Counted from the stretch's first letter, positions 28,729 to 38,177 are shown. The stretch: 64,000 nt of DNA from Candidatus Fokinia solitaria (GCA_943325105.2 CALPOD020000001.1:1-64000); one strand, 5' to 3'. Program-made: numbers and translations. The notes: generated from the letters alone by a model not told the origin.

Positions 28729-28757
28729 TTGACTTTTTTACAACACAGTTATAAAAT
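28729..28757 (+). promoter_or_regulatory. Sigma-70-like promoter for the M16 peptidase gene
   Basis: TTGACT at 28729-28734, a 17-base spacer and TAAAAT at 28752-28757, each one mismatch from consensus. The ATG of the M16 gene is 40 bases downstream. The -35 lies within an AAAAAGT/ACTTTTT hairpin (28720-28738) that, with its T-run, may also terminate mutL. Confidence 0.55.
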
Positions 28758-28796
28758 AAACCCTATTATCTTACTACAACAAAACAACTAAATAAA

Positions 28797-30248
28797 ATGC
28801 TCAGTCTTAATCTACAAGAACATTTAGACAATTCTCAGAGATATTTTTTTAATAAAAATAAAGATTTGAAGGTTTCCTATAACAATACAAACTTAAACTA
28901 CAATGATGTGCTGCAACTTTTGAATGCATCGGAAACATTTGAAGCGACTTTGCCTAATGGTTTAAAAGTTGTGTATAGACAAACACACTCTCCATTAGTT
29001 AAAGTACAATGTATTTTTGATGTTGGATTCAGAGATGATGGTAATCTACCTGGCTTATCACACCTCACTGAGCACATGGCCTTTAGAGGTACTGAAGATA
29101 GAACTGTGCAGGATATATGGTCAAAGTTTGTTTTTTCAGGGTATGGGAACGCATATACAGCATATGCATTAACTGGGTTTTATTGTTTTACACGTAAAAA
29201 TGACTACTCTGATATAGTTAAAGTTATGGTTGATATGTTTAGTAATTCTATATTACCAAACTTAGAAACAGAAAAAAAGATTGTTGCACATGAACTGGAT
29301 CTATACATAGATAACACGCAGAACAGGCTTTTCAATACAATATTTACTAATGCATTAGGGATAAATTTGTGTGATAGCTCCACGCAGAAACAGTATCTCC
29401 CTAAAATAACTCCAAAGGATGTTAAAGATCATATGGAAAAGTACTATGTGCCATCCAATGCAAAATTGTTAATTGAAGGTAATGCTGGTAATAGAGAAAG
29501 TGTATTCAAAACATTAGATGCATTAACTTCTAAGTGGGGACCAATTCAAACAAAGTCAGATGATAATAGTCAAAAAGATCCTAAAGTATATGTCGATGCT
29601 CTGCAAAAGAATTTAGAGAATCTAAAAACATCAGATGTTGCACTGAGAGCATATCCTAAAGTTGAGTATAAACCTGGTTTGTATAAATATGCGATGAACA
29701 ATGAAACTGCACATTGTGCTCTATTGTTTAAAGGCAGTCCTTGTAATCACGAAAACATCCAAAATTATGTAAAAGATAACATCTTATTGCATCTAATCTG
29801 TCAGAATTATGTAGAAGGCAATATGACAAACACAGCACGTCATGAACAAGGTTTAACTTATACAGGGTTGAGACCATTTAGTGAGACAGATGTAGATTTC
29901 GGATTATGGGGATTATATAGTCATACAGATAAAAAGTCAGTACCAGAACTTTTAAAAACAATGGCTAAAGAGCTCGGTCAGGTGAAAAGTAGAATCAACA
30001 ACAAAAATGTTGATGAGGCAATTAGTAATACTAAGTACTTTGTATATGACTCAGAGCTAAGAAATTTAGGTGTTAGTATGGATGACTTTAGGTTGGTGGC
30101 AGACTCAATTACTGTAAAGGAAATGAAATCATATTTTGATAGTAGTATTGCCTCTAAGTGTACAATTGCAATTGCAGGAGGTTTTGAAGATGCCCCTCTA
30201 AATAATGCTTTATATTCTGAAGTTAATACCATTCTTGCACATTTGTAG
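28797..30248 (+). CDS. M16-family (insulinase-like) zinc metallopeptidase
   Basis: A 483-residue M16 peptidase-like protein. The inverted zinc motif H89-L-T-E92-H93 is intact within GLSHLTEHMAFRG, and the third ligand is likely E166 in VAHELDLY, 73 residues after H93, as in active M16 enzymes. The length matches a two-domain processing-peptidase-type subunit. There is no signal peptide, so it is either cytoplasmic or exported by another route. The N-terminal 45 residues are polar and unlike the family. No second M16 subunit gene adjoins it; the substrate is unknown. It has its own promoter-like sequence upstream. Confidence 0.85.
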   Translation: MLSLNLQEHLDNSQRYFFNKNKDLKVSYNNTNLNYNDVLQLLNASETFEATLPNGLKVVYRQTHSPLVKVQCIFDVGFRDDGNLPGLSHLTEHMAFRGTEDRTVQDIWSKFVFSGYGNAYTAYALTGFYCFTRKNDYSDIVKVMVDMFSNSILPNLETEKKIVAHELDLYIDNTQNRLFNTIFTNALGINLCDSSTQKQYLPKITPKDVKDHMEKYYVPSNAKLLIEGNAGNRESVFKTLDALTSKWGPIQTKSDDNSQKDPKVYVDALQKNLENLKTSDVALRAYPKVEYKPGLYKYAMNNETAHCALLFKGSPCNHENIQNYVKDNILLHLICQNYVEGNMTNTARHEQGLTYTGLRPFSETDVDFGLWGLYSHTDKKSVPELLKTMAKELGQVKSRINNKNVDEAISNTKYFVYDSELRNLGVSMDDFRLVADSITVKEMKSYFDSSIASKCTIAIAGGFEDAPLNNALYSEVNTILAHL

Positions 30249-30313
30249 ATAATTTACAAAATACCATGTAGATGTTAGTATATAGGCCTTTAATCAACAT
30301 TAACTAACACCGC

Positions 30314-31543
30314 ATGAGTATATCTCGAGATAGCAAATACTTGCCTTTTTTGTTTTTACTGTTACCACTTTCATTCTTTGCATTCCAATTTATATTACGT
30401 CTGTGGCCAAGTCTAACAATGCAAGAAATTATGCATCGTTTTGAAATTGATGCTACAAGCTATGGTTTATTAGCTTCTGTATATTATTATGGATATGCAG
30501 GCATGCAGATACCAATAGCGATCGCATTGGATAGATTTGGACCTAGAATCATATTAGGATTATGTGCTTGTCTGTGTGGTTGCAGCATGTTAATTTTTTC
30601 TTATACTGAAAACTTTTATATCGCATTAATTGCTAGATTTTTAGTTGGCGTAGGATCAGCTGGTGGATTTCTAACTATAGCAAAAGTTGTATCTGAATGT
30701 TTTAAAAGTGAAAGTTATAGTAAAATGATTGGGATATCCTTCTCTATTGGATTACTGGGAGCTGTATATGGTGGAAAACCATTAAATATTTTATTGAATT
30801 CATATGGATCTGAGATAGTGTCTACATTCCTCAGCTTTATTTCGATCTTGATAGGCTTACTGTCACTTTTATTCCTCAAAGTTAGAGTTAAGCATGACAA
30901 TGAAGTCGAAGCTTTCAAAATTCAAAATATACTTGAAATATTCAAGTCGCCAACAATTATACTGCTTGCAGTCATAAACTTATTAATGGTTGGAGTTTTA
31001 GAAGGTTTTGCGGATGTATGGGGTGTAAATTATATTGTTACAGCATTTGATATAGATAAGAGCTCTGCAGCAGAGGTCACATCATTTATTTTCATTGGCA
31101 TGTTATTTGGAGGTCCTTTATTAGCATTTCTAAGTACAAAAATTGGTTATTATTTTTCAATAGTATTGGCAGGAATTACAATGGCTGCATGTATTTTATA
31201 TATGCTGTTTTATGAAGGTGACTTCAATTTAATATTATTTAGCTCTATTTGTTTTTGCATGGGAGTTATGTGCTGTTATCAAGTGCTTATTTTTACAATT
31301 GGTAGTCAGAATTCTAAGCCTGCAGTATTGAGTTTAACATTGGCTTTTTTAAACTGTATCAACATGTTAGGTGGTGCTTTTTTCCACAGCATTATAGGTC
31401 TTAGTATGGATTTCTTCTCAAACAGATTGGTTAAAGATGGTTTATATTCAGTGGATGTATATCAAAAAGCTTTATTAGTAATTCCATTTTGCAGCGTTCT
31501 TGGCAGTGTGCTAACCATAGCAATAAGAAAACTCAATAAATAA
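30314..31543 (+). CDS. Major facilitator superfamily transporter
   Basis: A 409-residue polytopic inner-membrane protein with 12 predicted membrane segments. The loop 2-3 motif YYYGYAGMQIPIAIALDRFG followed by PRIILG is the MFS motif A in the form common in Rickettsiales and Legionella metabolite transporters. IARFLVGVGSAGGFL corresponds to helix 4. The substrate is not readable; in intracellular bacteria this branch includes nutrient importers. It follows the M16 gene by 65 bases and may be cotranscribed with it. Confidence 0.88.
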   Translation: MSISRDSKYLPFLFLLLPLSFFAFQFILRLWPSLTMQEIMHRFEIDATSYGLLASVYYYGYAGMQIPIAIALDRFGPRIILGLCACLCGCSMLIFSYTENFYIALIARFLVGVGSAGGFLTIAKVVSECFKSESYSKMIGISFSIGLLGAVYGGKPLNILLNSYGSEIVSTFLSFISILIGLLSLLFLKVRVKHDNEVEAFKIQNILEIFKSPTIILLAVINLLMVGVLEGFADVWGVNYIVTAFDIDKSSAAEVTSFIFIGMLFGGPLLAFLSTKIGYYFSIVLAGITMAACILYMLFYEGDFNLILFSSICFCMGVMCCYQVLIFTIGSQNSKPAVLSLTLAFLNCINMLGGAFFHSIIGLSMDFFSNRLVKDGLYSVDVYQKALLVIPFCSVLGSVLTIAIRKLNK

Positions 31544-31549
31544 CTTCTT

Positions 31550-31569
31550 ATGTTGTGTTTGTACAACAT
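31550..31569. repeat. Inverted repeat after the MFS gene
   Basis: ATGTTGT and ACAACAT form a perfect 7-base inverted repeat around a 6-base loop, 7 bases after the MFS stop and about 110 bases before radC. There is no T-run, so an operator or RNA-stability hairpin is as likely as a terminator. Confidence 0.3.
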
Positions 31570-31681
31570 GCACAACTAATTATATTATTCATTATATCTA
31601 TATCGATTATATATTTTTATACTAGTTGGCATTATAAGTGATAGAATGCAAAATTTTTGCTAAAAAATAGTAAGTCCTTTA

Positions 31682-32530
31682 ATGTCAAGAGATAAAATAA
31701 AAGATAAAGTCAAAGAATCTTTAAATGATATTTCAGTATCAGAACAGAAACAACAAAATGATGATATAGAAGCTCTCATAGAAGCAATCTCAAGACATAA
31801 TAAAAACCAACAATTCTTAGGTCAAAATACTGTAAAGCATTTTGATAACTCTACTAATGATTTAAATACCGGTCATAGGAGCAGATTGAAAACAAGATTT
31901 TTGAATTCTCCAAGGAGGGCTTTGCCAGATTATGAAATTCTTGAAATGATTCTATTTTATACTATTGTTAGAAAAGATACAAAGCCAATTGCAAAGATTT
32001 TATTGAAAAAGTTTGGATCACTTGCAGGCATTGTTTTTGCTGATGATGCATCTCTGAAGACTATTGCAGGTGTAGGTGAAGGTGTGATTTTTTTCATAAA
32101 ATTGTTAGCAGATTTTTTCTCAAGACTTTGTGTCCCTCAACAGAAGGGTGAAGTGCATGTGTTGAGTAGTTGGCTTGCTGTATTGAACTACTGTCAACTA
32201 ACAATGGGATTTAAAAAAAGTGAATCATTCAGAGTGCTAATGTTAAATAAAAAAAATGTTTTAATAGCAGATGAATTCATTGATGCAGGAACAGTAGATA
32301 AAATAGCTATATATCCACGTGAGATCTCCAAAATGACTTTGTTGCACGGCGCGGCTGCAATAATATTGGTCCACAACCATCCTAGTGGAGATCCTAATCC
32401 ATCAAGGGAAGACATAGAAATCACAAACAAGATCATTGAAGCGCTTCTTCCAATAAGTGTGGCAATGCATGATCATGTCATAGTGGCTGAGCACAACCAC
32501 TTTTCATTCCGTGCAGCTGGTTTGATTTGA
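31682..32530 (+). CDS. radC: RadC-family JAB-domain protein
   Basis: RadC proteins carry a JAB/MPN metalloprotease-like domain; their cellular role is uncertain despite the historical DNA-repair name. The 282-residue protein has a polar N-terminal extension of about 65 residues, a helix-hairpin-helix-like region (SRLKTRFLNSPRRALPDYEI, then KTIAGVGEG) and the C-terminal JAMM motif HNHPSGDPNPSREDIEIT with two His and an Asp near residue 230, preceded by a conserved glutamate. The N-terminal extension is longer than in most family members. Confidence 0.92.
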   Translation: MSRDKIKDKVKESLNDISVSEQKQQNDDIEALIEAISRHNKNQQFLGQNTVKHFDNSTNDLNTGHRSRLKTRFLNSPRRALPDYEILEMILFYTIVRKDTKPIAKILLKKFGSLAGIVFADDASLKTIAGVGEGVIFFIKLLADFFSRLCVPQQKGEVHVLSSWLAVLNYCQLTMGFKKSESFRVLMLNKKNVLIADEFIDAGTVDKIAIYPREISKMTLLHGAAAIILVHNHPSGDPNPSREDIEITNKIIEALLPISVAMHDHVIVAEHNHFSFRAAGLI

Positions 32531-32539
32531 GATCTGATT

Positions 32540-33025
32540 TTATATATCCTGCTGGCCAATATTATCAATATTTAATTCAGAAGCTTTGTCAGAGTCTTCA
32601 TAATTGATGTAAGCAAGCAATCCACTTGATACTGGAATCTCGATAATATTTTTGAAAAAAAAGGAAAGAAATGATTTAAATGACATATTTTCAAATGCTA
32701 TTTCAAATATAAACGCATTGAGAGTTGTTTGAATAACAGCTCCACCAATCGCACTTGCAATAACTGTTTTTGTTAATGAAGCATCATCTCCTGCGAAATA
32801 TTCTCCTAATTTATATCCTGAAAAGCTCCTTACAGCATTCACTGTAAAATTTGATATTGGATCTTTAAAGCTTATTTCATCTTTAAAGCTTTTTGATATT
32901 TGATTTTGTAAAGCAAAAGAGTGTTTAATGGAAAAGTTCTTTACATTTCTAAAGTCTTCTACATGCTTTACAACAGCAGGTACATAAACTGCAGCTGCAG
33001 ATGCTATTATTTTACTAAATGTCAT
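32540..33025 (-). CDS. Hypothetical protein (161 aa)
   Basis: I do not recognise this protein. It is 161 residues. The N-terminus (MTFSKIIASAAAVYVPAVVK) is weakly hydrophobic; the middle has a glycine/alanine-rich segment (VIASAIGGAVIQTTLNAFIF, about 90-110) and a second hydrophobic stretch (FLSFFFKNIIEIPVSSGLLAYI, about 120-141), so it may be membrane-associated. The C-terminal 15 residues are acidic. It lies 10 bases from the convergent radC stop and 84 bases downstream of mnmE on the same strand direction... the two minus-strand genes are separate units, since this one lies beyond neither an obvious promoter nor a terminator. Confidence 0.5.
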   Translation of the reverse strand: MTFSKIIASAAAVYVPAVVKHVEDFRNVKNFSIKHSFALQNQISKSFKDEISFKDPISNFTVNAVRSFSGYKLGEYFAGDDASLTKTVIASAIGGAVIQTTLNAFIFEIAFENMSFKSFLSFFFKNIIEIPVSSGLLAYINYEDSDKASELNIDNIGQQDI

Positions 33026-33109
33026 ATGTTGTTTTATTTGTTTATTTTTTAATACAGTTTGTAATATATATCACAAATATTAAACTTATATTACAGGAAA
33101 TAAAAAAAT

Positions 33110-34423
33110 TCACTTACCTATGCAGAAGGTTGAGAAGATTTTATCTAGGACATCATCTAGAGTTATTTTTCCTGTTATAAATTCTATTTCTGATACTGCA
33201 TTTCTAATCTTTTGAGCAGTAATCTCAAGTTGCTGAGATAAGTCAATTGATCTTAGATAAGTAATGCATTCAACTAACTTTTCTTTTTGTCTTTGCTGAG
33301 TTGTGACGATAGTATCTGAATCTACTGAGAATTTTTCTTCTATTAACGATGAAATTTTATCAATTAGTAGATCTAAATTATATACATTCTTTACTGAAAA
33401 AGGGATGTATTTCGAATTGATCTTGTCTGTAAGGTCAAACTTATTCATCAGAACTATTGAGCTATCATCTATGTTGAAACCATCTATTTCATCTTGCATT
33501 GTTGTTAGAGAATCAAATACATATATTTTAATATCAGCTTTATCTAGAGCGGCTTTTGCACGTTTTATACCCTCTTCTTCAATTACGTCTGCTGCATTTT
33601 CTCTTATCCCTGCAGTGTCATAAATTGTAACTCCTACTCCATTTATTTCCATTTTAACCTGTAGAACATCCCTTGTGGTCCCTGCTATATCAGAAACAAT
33701 AGCTATTTCTTGTTTAGATAATAAATTCATTATACTTGATTTTCCTGCATTTGGTGGGCCTCCTATAGCTATATGAATCCCATTTACCATAGTTGATGCT
33801 TTCTCACTGATTATGAGATGACTTTCTATCTCATGGATAAGCTTCATTATGATATCCATTGCAACTTTTATTGCTGAGTTTGGAATATCATCCTCAGGAA
33901 AGTCTATATATGCTTCAAATTGAGCCATGATGTTTATCATAGACTCCTTCCAGCTTGCATATAAATCACTTAAATGACCTGACATTTGATAGATTGCAGC
34001 ACGTCTCTGTGCAGTTGTTTCAGAGTGAATTAAATCCCCTAGAGCTTCAACCCCTATCAGATCCATTTTTCCATTTTCGAATGCCATCTTAGTGAACTCA
34101 CCTGGTTCAGCACAGCGGATGAAATCTATATTTCCTAGCTCTTTTAAGACATCTTTTATGATTGCGATGCTTCCATGGAGATGAAGTTCTACTACATCAC
34201 TGCCTGTAAATGTATTTGGACCTTGGAAAAAAATTGCTATGATTTTATCTAAAACTTCTCCATTTGATGGTGAAAATAATGTACAGAAAGTTGCTTTCCT
34301 TGGTTCAAAATCTTTTTTATTGGTAAATTTCAGAAGTACATCTTTTGCTCTATTTCCGCTGATTCTTATTACAGCAACACCTGATCTACCAAGGATAGTC
34401 GAGAGTGCATAGATTGTCTGCAT
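33110..34423 (-). CDS. mnmE: tRNA modification GTPase MnmE
   Basis: With MnmG it makes the 5-carboxymethylaminomethyl (cmnm5) modification of wobble uridine, using a folate one-carbon unit. The 437-residue protein has the N-terminal folate-binding domain (TIYALSTILGRSGVAVIRIS), a helical domain, and an inserted G domain (GGPPNAGKSSIMN G1; DIAGTTRD G2; DTAGIRE G3; NKFD G4). It ends in FCIGK, the essential C-terminal CxGK motif. Length is normal. It is divergent from an MBL-fold hydrolase gene, with a perfect inverted repeat between them. Confidence 0.97.
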   Translation of the reverse strand: MQTIYALSTILGRSGVAVIRISGNRAKDVLLKFTNKKDFEPRKATFCTLFSPSNGEVLDKIIAIFFQGPNTFTGSDVVELHLHGSIAIIKDVLKELGNIDFIRCAEPGEFTKMAFENGKMDLIGVEALGDLIHSETTAQRRAAIYQMSGHLSDLYASWKESMINIMAQFEAYIDFPEDDIPNSAIKVAMDIIMKLIHEIESHLIISEKASTMVNGIHIAIGGPPNAGKSSIMNLLSKQEIAIVSDIAGTTRDVLQVKMEINGVGVTIYDTAGIRENAADVIEEEGIKRAKAALDKADIKIYVFDSLTTMQDEIDGFNIDDSSIVLMNKFDLTDKINSKYIPFSVKNVYNLDLLIDKISSLIEEKFSVDSDTIVTTQQRQKEKLVECITYLRSIDLSQQLEITAQKIRNAVSEIEFITGKITLDDVLDKIFSTFCIGK

Positions 34424-34459
34424 GTTTTTTATGATAAATTTTATTTTTTACCTTTTTAA

Positions 34460-34479
34460 ATACCATAAAAATTTGGTAT
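34460..34479. repeat. Inverted repeat between mnmE and MBL-fold gene
   Basis: ATACCA at 34460-34465 and TGGTAT at 34474-34479 form a perfect inverted repeat around TAAAAATT in the 91-base divergent region. It could be a repressor site for one or both genes. Confidence 0.3.
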
Positions 34480-34514
34480 GTGTTTTGATATGATAAAAAA
34501 ACTAAACTCAAAGT

Positions 34515-35228
34515 ATGATAAAAATAACAAACATTTACGATAATATTAAGTGCAATAATAAATTTATTCCGGATTGGGGATTCGGATGCATTATTGAACA
34601 TCTAAATGCAAGAATAGTATTTGATACTGGAGCAAATCCTGAGATATTAGAGAAAAACTTAAAATCCGCACAAATAGATCCCTCATCCATTGATATAATA
34701 GTAATTTCTCATAAACATTGGGATCATAAAGGTGGAGCTCTGTGGCTTGTGAAGCAAAATCCAAATATAAAAATTTATATGCCAAAAACTTGGAGAAATG
34801 GTTTGGAGAAATCACTTGCTTTCTATACCAAAGATATAAACAGCATAACAAAACATTTACCTATAAATGATGTATTCCATCTAGTGACATCAAAGACTTT
34901 ATTTGTAACAGAGTTGGTTTTAGCAATAAAAACATCCAATGGGATTATAATTGTAACTGGATGTAGTCATAGCGGTATTCATAAGATTACTCAAAATGTG
35001 CATATTGCTATGCAAGAAAAGATATATGCATTATTTGGTGGATTCCATTTGTTCCGCTCTTCAACCAAAAATATTCATAAAATATCAGACAGCTTGAGAA
35101 AAATGCAGGTAAAGATTGTAGCTCCATGCCATTGTACAGGTGACAAAGCTCTCGAAATTCTCAAAAAAGAGTTTGCAGAAAACTTTCTCATCAATGGCGT
35201 TGGTGCAGAATATGTTTTTGAAACATAG
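34515..35228 (+). CDS. Metallo-beta-lactamase-fold hydrolase (dihydropterin synthase-like branch)
   Basis: A 237-residue cytoplasmic MBL-fold protein. The metal motif H66-K-H68-W-D70-H71 (HxHxDH) is intact. Further ligands are in VTGCSHSGI and GGFHLF, and the C-terminus has VAPCHCTGDKAL. This pattern, with GCSHSGI and CHCTG, is the branch often annotated as 7,8-dihydropterin-6-methyl-4-(ribofuranosyl)-aminobenzene-phosphate synthase, a name taken from archaeal work and not proven for bacteria. The substrate here is unknown. It is not a beta-lactam-degrading enzyme by these motifs. Confidence 0.85.
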   Translation: MIKITNIYDNIKCNNKFIPDWGFGCIIEHLNARIVFDTGANPEILEKNLKSAQIDPSSIDIIVISHKHWDHKGGALWLVKQNPNIKIYMPKTWRNGLEKSLAFYTKDINSITKHLPINDVFHLVTSKTLFVTELVLAIKTSNGIIIVTGCSHSGIHKITQNVHIAMQEKIYALFGGFHLFRSSTKNIHKISDSLRKMQVKIVAPCHCTGDKALEILKKEFAENFLINGVGAEYVFET

Positions 35229-35237
35229 ACTTACAAA

Positions 35238-36029
35238 TCACTTCTCTTCATCATCAAGCTTCATGCCAACAGCATTATATCCGCAGTCGACGTGCATTAT
35301 CTCACCAGTGATTCCTAAGCTAGCATTACTTAAAAGGAACACTGCTGCACCACCTATATCTTCACCTGTAACATTTCTGCGAAGAGGAGAGTTTTTCTCA
35401 TTCCACTGCAACATCTTTCTGAAGTCTGATATACCAGCTGCAGCAAGTGTTCTTATTGGACCAGCAGATATAGCATTAACCCTAATTCCATCAACTCCAA
35501 GATCCAATGCCAGATATTTAACACTTGTTTCTAGTGCAGCTTTAGCAACGCCCATTACGTTATAGTTAGATATTGCTTTTTCTGCCCCATAATACGTAAG
35601 AGTTAATATACTACCATTATCTGTCATAATAGGAGATAGGTGTTTTGCAACTGCTGTTAATGAATAACAAGAAATGTTCATTGTGTTTGCAAAGTTTGCA
35701 GCTGAAGTATCAACATATCTGCCTTTCAGTTCATTTTTATCTGAAAACGCTACAGCATGCACTATGAAATCAAGTTTTTTGTGAGTGTTTTTTATCTTAT
35801 CGCATGCGTCTTGAATTGATTCCTGATTGCTAACATCACATTCAAAAAAGTTTTTACATCCAAGTTCATTTCCTAATTTTAAAACCCTAGACTCCATAGC
35901 TTGATTGGGATATGTGAGGCAAAGTTCTGCTCCATTCTCTTGACAAGCCTTAGCTATATGCCATGCAATTGACATGTCATTAGCTATTCCCATTATTAAA
36001 CCAGTTTTTCCAGCTAGTAATTTTGTCAT
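35238..36029 (-). CDS. fabI: Enoyl-[acyl-carrier-protein] reductase (NADH)
   Basis: Catalyses the last reduction of each fatty acid elongation cycle and is the triclosan/isoniazid-type target. The 263-residue SDR protein has GLIMGIANDMSIAWHIAKA, the FabI-type nucleotide-binding motif in place of TGxxxGIG. The catalytic Tyr-x6-Lys is in TYYGAEKAI and NVMGVAKAALE, and AISAGPIRTLAAAGI is the substrate loop. Length is normal. It is convergent with the MBL-fold gene, 9 bases apart, and is not near other fab genes. Confidence 0.96.
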   Translation of the reverse strand: MTKLLAGKTGLIMGIANDMSIAWHIAKACQENGAELCLTYPNQAMESRVLKLGNELGCKNFFECDVSNQESIQDACDKIKNTHKKLDFIVHAVAFSDKNELKGRYVDTSAANFANTMNISCYSLTAVAKHLSPIMTDNGSILTLTYYGAEKAISNYNVMGVAKAALETSVKYLALDLGVDGIRVNAISAGPIRTLAAAGISDFRKMLQWNEKNSPLRRNVTGEDIGGAAVFLLSNASLGITGEIMHVDCGYNAVGMKLDDEEK

Positions 36030-36145
36030 ATTGTTTTGTTTTTACTATACATTTTATATTTTATTTTTTTATATGCAAGAATCTTAATAAAACTTTAATA
36101 TTTGCCGTGTACTATCTTTAAAAAACTTATAATAAAAAATTTAAT

Positions 36146-36703
36146 ATGAATTGGTCTCAATCTATAATTTGTGGAGCTGGTTTAGGATATGGGATTAATA
36201 AAATCATCACTAAATCATCATATGAAATTCCTACTGATCTTACTAGCCTAGACTCACTATCCATTGGAGCTTGGTTTATTAATACTTGTGTACTAATGCA
36301 TGATATAAAGTATGGTGTTACAAAAAATGGAAAAGTAACTGTGATTTCTAATTCCAATAATAAAATTAAGGATTTAGATTGTAAAAGATCAGATAAAGGA
36401 GATTTACTATGTAAAGTTTTTACATCTTTAGTGCCAATAGCATATTTAGTTGCCTCTGAATGGAAGGGTAATGAGACTATTGAATGGGTCGATAATAAAA
36501 CTATAAAATCTTATCTCCCAAGTTCTTTTGCAGAATCATGTCAATATGCAATAGCCACCGGCGGTATTATACAACTTATTGGCTCAACACAAACAGTGTC
36601 GATTGAAATTCCACAAAATGAAGATTTGTATTTAGAAATGCCTGGTGATGAAGACAACTCAGCAGTACGAACAACTGTTGGAGAATTAATACTTGATTTC
36701 TAA
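36146..36703 (+). CDS. Hypothetical protein (185 aa)
   Basis: I do not recognise this protein. It is 185 residues and begins with a weakly hydrophobic segment (SIICGAGLGYGINKIITKS). It has further nonpolar stretches (SIGAWFINTCVLMHDI; VFTSLVPIAYLVASEW; YAIATGGIIQLIGST), separated by charged loops, and a very acidic C-terminus. That hydrophobic-loop layout is reminiscent of the unknown proteins at 1143-1832 and 32540-33025, but I see no clear alignment between them. It stands between fabI (divergent) and an unknown minus-strand gene (convergent, 25 bases away). Confidence 0.5.
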   Translation: MNWSQSIICGAGLGYGINKIITKSSYEIPTDLTSLDSLSIGAWFINTCVLMHDIKYGVTKNGKVTVISNSNNKIKDLDCKRSDKGDLLCKVFTSLVPIAYLVASEWKGNETIEWVDNKTIKSYLPSSFAESCQYAIATGGIIQLIGSTQTVSIEIPQNEDLYLEMPGDEDNSAVRTTVGELILDF

Positions 36704-36728
36704 GGAAGCTTTACTTCATGCTTTATAG

Positions 36729-37901
36729 TCACATGGATTTAGCTTTATTTATAAATTTACTAAAAACCTGATCAATTTTTTGTCCATTAAATAAAGTTAA
36801 TTCTTCAACATCTTTAATATTAAAAGTTATCACGTCATCATCTTTATGTATTGAATTCTCTAAGATTATGTTTTGAAAAATATCTCTGATCTCAAAAAAT
36901 TCCTTAGTTTCATAGTTTGGATTATTTTGTTTTTTTATACTCAAAATAATACTCACAATATAATCCATAAAATTTTGAAAATGCTTGATTGTAAAATTCA
37001 AATTTGCTTTATTAAATTCATTACCTGATTTATTTTTCTCACGAATATTAATACCATCAACGCAAAAACTAAAAACTCTATTAATAATATCAATATTACC
37101 TTCATATTCACTCACATTTAGCTTTTCTTTTGTTTGCATACTTTTGCTGATATTTGTTTCAATAAAAATATTTTTAGAAGCATCATTTATCGAAATTGTT
37201 TTTGGTAAGTATTGTTTTGCATTTTCGAGACTTAAATAGATGTTTAAATCTTTAAAGGCACCATAATACTCCCAGTGTTTTTTATTTGAATCAAAAATCT
37301 TTGCTTTTATCATAATGTTTTTTACATCAAACACTTTTTCTTTTAAATCAGAGTGTTTTTCTTGAATATTGCAGTTAAAATCCTCTGATTGGAAATCAAT
37401 TTCTGTTTCATGATTGGCCTTCCATAAATCTTTTTTCAGTGCATTAATTAAAAACCTTTTAGGGGTTTCTAAGAATATTTTATAATCTGTTTTTATATTT
37501 AATTTTTCTGCTAAATGATTATTAATTGATGCATATCCATCCAAATTTTCTGTAAAAAAAACTTCTGTCAATAAAGTATCAAATCCAATAAAATTACTTT
37601 GAATAAAAATCTCAGGTATTTTAAAATATAAAACTGATTGTGTGATAGTTGTATATATTTCAACATTTCGTGTTAAACCAGATATATTCCAAAAAAACCA
37701 CCCATCAAAAGTTGGTTGATTAATTTCTAATGTGATTTCGGAATCAGCAAGTTTAGATTCTATAGTATTGATCGCTCGTTTGATTTCTTTAATATGTAAA
37801 TATCTCAAAACAAAATTCCCAACTGTCAATAGTACAATAAGGGTAAGAATAAAATAGATTAGCTTTTTCATTAGTCTTTTTTCATTAATAAAATACATCA
37901 T
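36729..37901 (-). CDS. Hypothetical membrane-anchored protein (390 aa)
   Basis: A single N-terminal hydrophobic helix (KLIYFILTLIVLLTVGNFVL, about residues 13-32) suggests an inner-membrane anchor or uncleaved signal, with the rest periplasmic. The body is strand-rich with repeated phrases such as TFDGWFFWNISGL and VLYFKIPEIFIQSN. This fits proteins of the DUF2125/AsmA-like kind found in Alphaproteobacteria, but that match is a loose impression, not a motif. The start may be the internal ATG at residue 11 (MKKLIYF), which gives a classical N-terminus. No cotranscribed partner. Confidence 0.5.
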   Translation of the reverse strand: MMYFINEKRLMKKLIYFILTLIVLLTVGNFVLRYLHIKEIKRAINTIESKLADSEITLEINQPTFDGWFFWNISGLTRNVEIYTTITQSVLYFKIPEIFIQSNFIGFDTLLTEVFFTENLDGYASINNHLAEKLNIKTDYKIFLETPKRFLINALKKDLWKANHETEIDFQSEDFNCNIQEKHSDLKEKVFDVKNIMIKAKIFDSNKKHWEYYGAFKDLNIYLSLENAKQYLPKTISINDASKNIFIETNISKSMQTKEKLNVSEYEGNIDIINRVFSFCVDGINIREKNKSGNEFNKANLNFTIKHFQNFMDYIVSIILSIKKQNNPNYETKEFFEIRDIFQNIILENSIHKDDDVITFNIKDVEELTLFNGQKIDQVFSKFINKAKSM

Positions 37902-38177
37902 ACACTAATAATAAATCTATAGTTTTTTAATTTTCTATATATGTCGCATGCTGTAATAGCCTTACATAAAACTTATGCGCTTATTACATATGTATTTATA
38001 TAATAAAATATGTAGACCATAGTCAACACATTTTTAAAAAAACATATTATAATTTGATGCGATGTAAGTAAATATAAATAAAAAAGATATAATAATGATA
38101 CAACCAAATTGTATAGGCAAATAACAAATAATAGTAGGGGAGAAAAATGTGAAAATTAATTATATATAATTTAAAAT
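37902..38177 (+). promoter_or_regulatory. Long A/T-rich leader region of the flagellin gene
   Basis: This 276-base region between divergent genes holds no frame. TATAAT occurs at 38048-38053 and again at 38088-38093 without convincing -35 partners, and no sigma-28 or sigma-54 consensus is evident. A strong Shine-Dalgarno GGGGAG at 38137-38142 precedes a minimal ATG-TGA at 38147-38152, 26 bases before the flagellin ATG. The flagellin ATG itself has no such site. The SD/start-stop unit may influence flagellin translation. Confidence 0.35.

Noticed and set aside
34515-35228. MBL-fold protein as a class B beta-lactamase
   Set aside because: The GCSHSGI and CHCTG motifs and the absence of a signal peptide place it in another MBL branch.
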